Of a DNA stretch of 64,000 nucleotides, positions 58,700-64,000 are shown piece by piece. Position 1 is the stretch's first letter. Each line of letters begins with the position of its first letter. The DNA comes from Acheta domesticus (Eukaryota > Arthropoda > Insecta > Orthoptera > Gryllidae). The position numbers and the translations under genes are program-made. The stretch lies in NCBI GenBank assembly GCA_031308135.1, contig JAHLJT010004567.1, positions 37,460,389 through 37,524,388 of the forward strand. Direction: 5' to 3'. Under the pieces are notes generated by a model. The model was not told the DNA's origin. It worked only from the letters and a program-made list of their open reading frames with translations, and did not search any database.

Positions 58700-61600
58700 C
58701 TATTTGAGCATAAGCTACGTGCTTCGAAAACAATATTTAAAATAGGCGGACCATTTAGTTGAGTTATTCCGACGAACTCTACACGAGTTTTTATTTATAT
58801 TTTTAGTTGTTTTCTGTTTATATTTAACAAATGGCCAGAAAACGAAATTATCAAGAAATTTTCAAACAATCCTAATAAACATCTAATTTAAGTGTTGTAA
58901 GGGGATTAATTATTGACTAAAATGTTACATTTTATATTGAAAAAAATATTATTATTCTAAAAGTTACCTTCGCCACGAGTGGTTTGTCAAATAGTCTTGC
59001 CTTATAACTGAACGCGTTTCTTTCTTCATAGTAAATCAAAAGCTGATCATAAGGTCATGTTTTGACCCACGGTAAAATAATGAAATTGCTACAATTTCTT
59101 ACGAACTTTGTCCTAAAGTGCTAAGTGCAAACTTATCCTCGCCAAATAATACCTACGTCATTTTGCTGAGTACTTAGAATATTTTGTTTATGTAACTATT
59201 ATACGTACTACCTGCTACTGATTGTGGTCAATGCATTTGATGAAGGCAATGATGGCGATGTTGGTCACTTCCTATGGTACTCGAGGTTTCTTGTCAAAGC
59301 TGCTTATAAATGAAGATGTGCTCCTTCGTTTATTCGTTCAGTGTTTGATGTAATTTTATGCACATGGTATGTGAAATAATATGAACCTCTGAATGAATAA
59401 GAGTTCATTACGGAATAACGCGAGTATATACGTTACATACTCGTGAAAACTTTAGAACGCGCTTAAGGAAATATATCTTTCTTTGCACGTGTTTTGGACT
59501 GCGTCTTGTCATCCATTTTTCCATTATGTGAAGATATTGACGGAAATTTTCGTAAGACTGCGTTTCGCATAGATTGAAGATGCTTTTGAATAAATAGGAT
59601 AGATCTGCAGGAAAGAAGGATTCTACATTTTTGTAATATTGGTTACCAAAAATCAAAGCATTTGCATGTGTCATTTCTTACGAGGAAGGTAAACAAGAAA
59701 AGGTAAATGCTTTGTTCCGGTCGTTTTCTTGGGCTTTGATGGACGTAAATGTTAACCACTTTCACTTCACTAAATTTTTGGTTATAAGTTCGTGACGTGT
59801 CGGGTAGTTAAATACTTATTGATTTTGTAGCAGGTAGAAACGTGCGTACACTTTTGCGATACCGTGTGCAATCAAAGGAAATAAGATGCCAGATTTAAGC
59901 CAATAAATGTCCTGAACATTTTTTGTATACTAATAGTCGTGTACCTACGCGATTTATATTATTGTTCTGGGACTTCACCTAAAATGTTATTTTAGCAGGA
60001 CCTTAATTCAATTTTTGGTATTTTGTTTTGCAGTTAAGGATGTTTTATGTGGTCACAGAGGTCTCTGTATTTTTCTGATGTGGTTTTGAAGGAATATTTG
60101 TGATAGTGGTATGAATAAATTAATTCAAAAGTGAACCCGGAGAAAAACATCAACATGAATAAAAAGTAAGTAGAATAAAATTATCAAAGTAATTTTTTGG
60201 GAGTAATGACAGGTACTGTAATTTAAATGTCTAATTCACTTTTTATTAAAATTGTAATGTTTCCTTTTTCAATTGATTATATAATCACTTCAAAGTAGTA
60301 ATTTACCATGACAGCTGGAAAAAAAACGCCCTTTAAATAGCATTTGTTAACGTGATACTTTGACAGTTTTGCATCGTCTGTTGTGTGCATGATTTCATTC
60401 TCTTATGCTACCATAACATACTAATACAGACTATTCCTGCACTATATTTTATAGAAAATAACTAGCATGAAATTTATTTGTGAGATAGCAATGGAAATTA
60501 TGCCTTGCAACAGTACTTGTGTAAATGTAAATATAAATATTGTGCAGAAAGTTGGTGTAATGATTAGTGTATGGACCTTTGACTGGTTGGTTCCTAGTTT
60601 CTTTTCGGGCCAATCCATATGGAATTACTAGTGGACGAGGCAAACTCTCAGGAGGTTTCCTCGGGGGTTCTGTTTTCCCTGTGTCGTTTCACTGTTTGAC
60701 CATCATCATTATTGTTGTCATCAATTCTTTAGATCATATCTCATGAGCCTCAATGACTTTGGTAATTGGAGAACCCTAAACCCTCAATAAATAATCTAAA
60801 TAAAATCGGAGTGTTGGGTAATTTCAATAGTCTGTCTTTTTATAATCCCATTATGTTTATTTATGTGCTATTAAACACCATTCAGTTTTTTATAATTATT
60901 ATTACCTATTTTGAAGGGGTTTTTATTGAGAGGTAGAGAATTTTGTTGGGCTTAATTTTGGCCACTTTTTTCTTAATCATTATTTCCTGTTATATTAAGA
61001 ATTCTTTAAAAATACAAATTAAAGATTTATTCTGACCTGAAATTGTGTGAACTTTTTCATTTTTTCACCATTATCTCAAAAACAGTGGACTAAAACGAAT
61101 TACACTTTTCGGAAAGTCCGTACAATTTTTGATTAATTATAACAGTGTGACTTCCATTAGACTCATTTTAAAAGTTAGAAAACTTTCAGTAACAATACTA
61201 GGAGAATGCAACAATTCATCTGTTTTCAGTTGGCCATAGCAGTGAATTCAGCAGGGCAGAGGGAGGAGGGGCAAGGTGGGCCTGGGTAGGATAGGTTTTG
61301 GGGCAGGATAGGGAAGGTGGGCATACAGTATAGATAGAATTCATTCCCTTTTGTGTCTAATAGCCAATTGTGATAAATAGGAAATGAGGTAGCAGGGAGG
61401 GGGGGGGCAGTGTCAGTTAGTGAATAAATAAAATTGAAAAGATTTCTCTGTGAAATTTCAACAAGTGAAGTTTGAATTAAGGTGCATGAAGGAATTTCCA
61501 AAAATCCCTTTTTTTTTCAATTTAATTTTTATTTTTGCTGAAATATGTCTTGAATTTTTCAGTGGTGTGAAATAAAACTATTGTAGAAAATAATTTTTCA

Positions 61601-64000
61601 AAGAAATACTCAGAATTTATGATGAATGTTTTAGCCAATTAAGACATTTATTCTTCAGTGGTTTATTGTAATTAAACACTGTTTTATACTAGGATTAATT
61701 TTGGATGTTAAACAGTAAGTTTTATTTGTAACTTCAATTTCAATTGAACTTCACCTTGTTTTGTTTAATAGTACCAACAAGCAGGGTAATAAGAAATCAG
61801 GGATCTTGTAGATACCGTATTAGATCGAGAGGTACTTAAACAGTCTGCAGTAGGTTAGTTTTGTCACTTTAATTTGCGATTTAGTGTATGCTTCCTAATT
61901 TAGTACACATTTACATAAACCATAATTGAAATTATATTCTATGCAATTCCTTTCTATAGGTGTAAATTAACAAGTATAGACCATACATTTGGACCTTGTA
62001 TAGAATTGTTTATTCACATGATCTTCCTGGATTGCATTGTATCAAGAATTTTATATTTTAAAAATATACGGTAAACCCCAGTCTACACTTTGCTTAATAT
62101 AATACATGTTTGACCAGAAATAATGTTTTCAATTTGTTATATCTTTGTAGTGATTCTGGACTTACAGTTCAATTGGAATGAAATTGTCTCAAAGAAAGTT
62201 CAGTAGTTTGGCAATGCAATTCAGCCTGACCATTTTATTACTTGGTAAAAGTTTCTATTGAATGTGCAAAGTTCTACAAAACTTGTTATTTGCTAATAAT
62301 GAATTCACCATAGTCTTGGAAATAATAGATTTCCTATTCTTAATCATTTTATGAAGAGTGTGTGAGTATATATATAATCATGAAATTCATTCTTATTTCA
62401 CGGTCTTTCCATTTATTTATATTTTCTTCATATTTGTTTGGATTATAAATTCCAAGGATTGTTTAGGTTCAGGTTTTTCAATTTTTCTTTTTGTTACTTT
62501 TGAGATGACCTAAAAAATCTCATCTCGGTTTCATGAATTGTGGTACAGCTTTGAGAAATCCTAATCCAGGTTACTCTTCCAAGGAGGCTCAAGGGACTGC
62601 CTTATGTTTGTAAAATTTCAGTATCGTATGTTTTGGACTTTACCGTTAAATGTTCTTTTCAGTGGGCTCTGTCGTAACTAGCTCACTTAGAGACCTGGAA
62701 AAACCTTGCTTACCCTGACCTTTCAGCAAACTTAGTCTTTGTTTTTAAATCCTCGCTCATTATATTACTTCCTACATCTGTGCTCGCCAACCTTTGAGAT
62801 AGTCATGACCCCTTAATTTTTAGTTTTAAAATCCTTTGAGTATATTAAAAAGCTAAATGTTTTTATAAAGTGTTTTCAGAGAACTTATATTTTGTTAATG
62901 TTTATGTTGAATGTAAATAAACATGAATGCTTTTTTGTGAAAATCATAAATAATCAATTAATTCTAAAATCTTTAAAAGTTGAAGTTGGTTTAATTATTA
63001 CAAAATACTAATTGAAACTTGTTTCTACATGTTAATGGCATTCATTTTAGCGTACACAAATCCTTCAAATAATCTCGCACAAAGTTTGTCAAAATCTTTA
63101 AAGCTTTCAAGTATAAATATTGTCTTTCTTCATATTACCTTTGAAAAGAGATCTGTTGGCAGATGTGCTGATAGGCTAATGGTATTCATTGCTTCACAAT
63201 TTGAAGGACAGGGTTTGATTTCATGATATCCAGCACTTTTAAACTTTTTTCTGTGAGTACAGCAAAGTGCACTTAAAAATCTGTTTTCAGTCTTGATATT
63301 CTTTAAAATCTCTGAAATATCAACAATTGCAAATTTTAATTTTCCTCACTTCTTTTACTGAAGTGTTTTTCATGAGATGGCTGAAGAAATGGTAGGATAT
63401 GTTGCATTGATATATTACACAAATGTTAGATATAAAATTAAAAAATTGAGTTGTTGTAGCACCACTAGTTTAGAAGTTGGTATCTTTTGTTTTTTTTTTT
63501 TCTAATTGTTTGTTTTGTTTGTTTGTTTTTTTAAATTTGTTTTTCATTTTCTATTCATTCTGCTATGTTTGAGATATTTTACAAAGGTACATTTTCTTCT
63601 CAGAAAGAGTTTGCTTTTCATTCAGACTTGGTCAACTCAACCATCTCTGAAGCGTTGAGGAGGCGTTGAGAACCCCGTGGTTGCGGGAACCAATCAACTG
63701 ATGGTTATAAGAATCGATGATGGAGTCAACTGATGGTTATAAGAATCGCGTATTTCCCAACCTTCGTCGGTTGGTTAGCTTGACAATCAACTACCAGCAC
63801 GTCATCTATGGCGATTATTGCCATATACTCTCTGATTATTGCCACAATGTATAAATCAATCGTCACAACTGGAAGACACTTAACCATAGGTTTGTGGTTG
63901 AGAGTCAATGGCCCTTTTTTTTCAGTGAGGGGAAGATAAGACACTAATATAAAAATTGCACAGAACTTAACTCTGCGTGAGAATGACAGATTCAAAGTTG
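58700..64000. other. AT-rich stretch, no confident gene
   Basis: An 88-codon minus-strand frame (59,408-59,674) has no recognised family. A possible leader exon with acceptor and donor is noted at 60,034-60,165 (see findings). Other notes are a purine-rich run near 61,255-61,300 and a 32-bp direct duplication at 63,694-63,750. It may be intron of a gene extending beyond the window. Confidence 0.45.
63694..63750. repeat. short tandem duplication
   Basis: TCAACTGATGGTTATAAGAA followed by TCG occurs at 63,694 and again at 63,726, a 32-bp period, in two near-exact copies. Confidence 0.8.

Noticed and set aside
63760..63960. Seventh SINE copy near the window's right end
   Set aside because: Only a GGTTGGTTAG-like run resembles the 3' flank of copy 2; the body landmarks are absent.
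1..64000. CRISPR array or bacterial-type operon
   Set aside because: Spliced genes, SINEs and LINEs show an animal genome; the tandem repeats present have no spacer structure.

Overview
This is a eukaryotic window, and everything recognisable in it points to an arthropod, most likely a hemimetabolous insect with a repeat-rich genome. The support is multi-exon genes with standard GT-AG introns, AT-rich noncoding DNA, tRNA-derived SINEs, non-LTR retrotransposon fragments, and Tc1- and hAT-type transposon remains. The species cannot be fixed from the sequence alone. Most long open frames in the first 31 kb are chance frames inside CpG-rich islands or a GC-rich minisatellite, not genes.

Only two protein-coding genes are firmly supported. 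The first is a plus-strand Nostrin homologue (F-BAR, HR1-like and SH3 adaptor). Eleven coding exons between 33,584 and 44,589 join in frame with no phase conflict. A likely first coding exon lies in a CpG-rich island at 31,195-31,305, giving a predicted protein of about 568 residues. The second is a minus-strand HAD-family phosphatase of the PHOSPHO1/PHOSPHO2 type at 49,246-49,953. It has one coding exon of 235 residues and an apparent 100-bp intron in its 5' UTR. The two genes are convergent, with about 4.7 kb between their stop codons. Nothing suggests that they act in one pathway.

Layout. 1-31 kb holds no confident gene. It has a chain of a dozen CpG-rich islands set in AT-rich DNA, four copies of one tRNA-derived SINE, a decayed LINE, a MITE, a 20-bp GC-rich minisatellite and several microsatellites. 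Two weak candidate coding starts lie here: a signal-peptide-like start at 21,315 and a 56-codon frame at 23,511. 31-45.4 kb is Nostrin. Its 7-kb intron contains an inverted pair of the same SINE, and one copy has a 13-bp target-site duplication. 45.4-49.2 kb is intergenic with a 370-bp foldback element. 49.2-50.3 kb is the phosphatase. 51-58.7 kb is a transposon graveyard: a repeat field, a split non-LTR reverse transcriptase, a broken Tc1-like transposase with a MITE inserted in it, and a hAT end. 58.7-64 kb is AT-rich with no confident gene.

The most informative observations are about mobile DNA. Two copies of one TA-flanked MITE family lie 37 kb apart, one of them splitting a Tc1 transposase frame. 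The inverted SINE pair in the Nostrin intron could form a long RNA hairpin. The foldback element has arms of about 165 bp. I found no convincing new multi-gene system.
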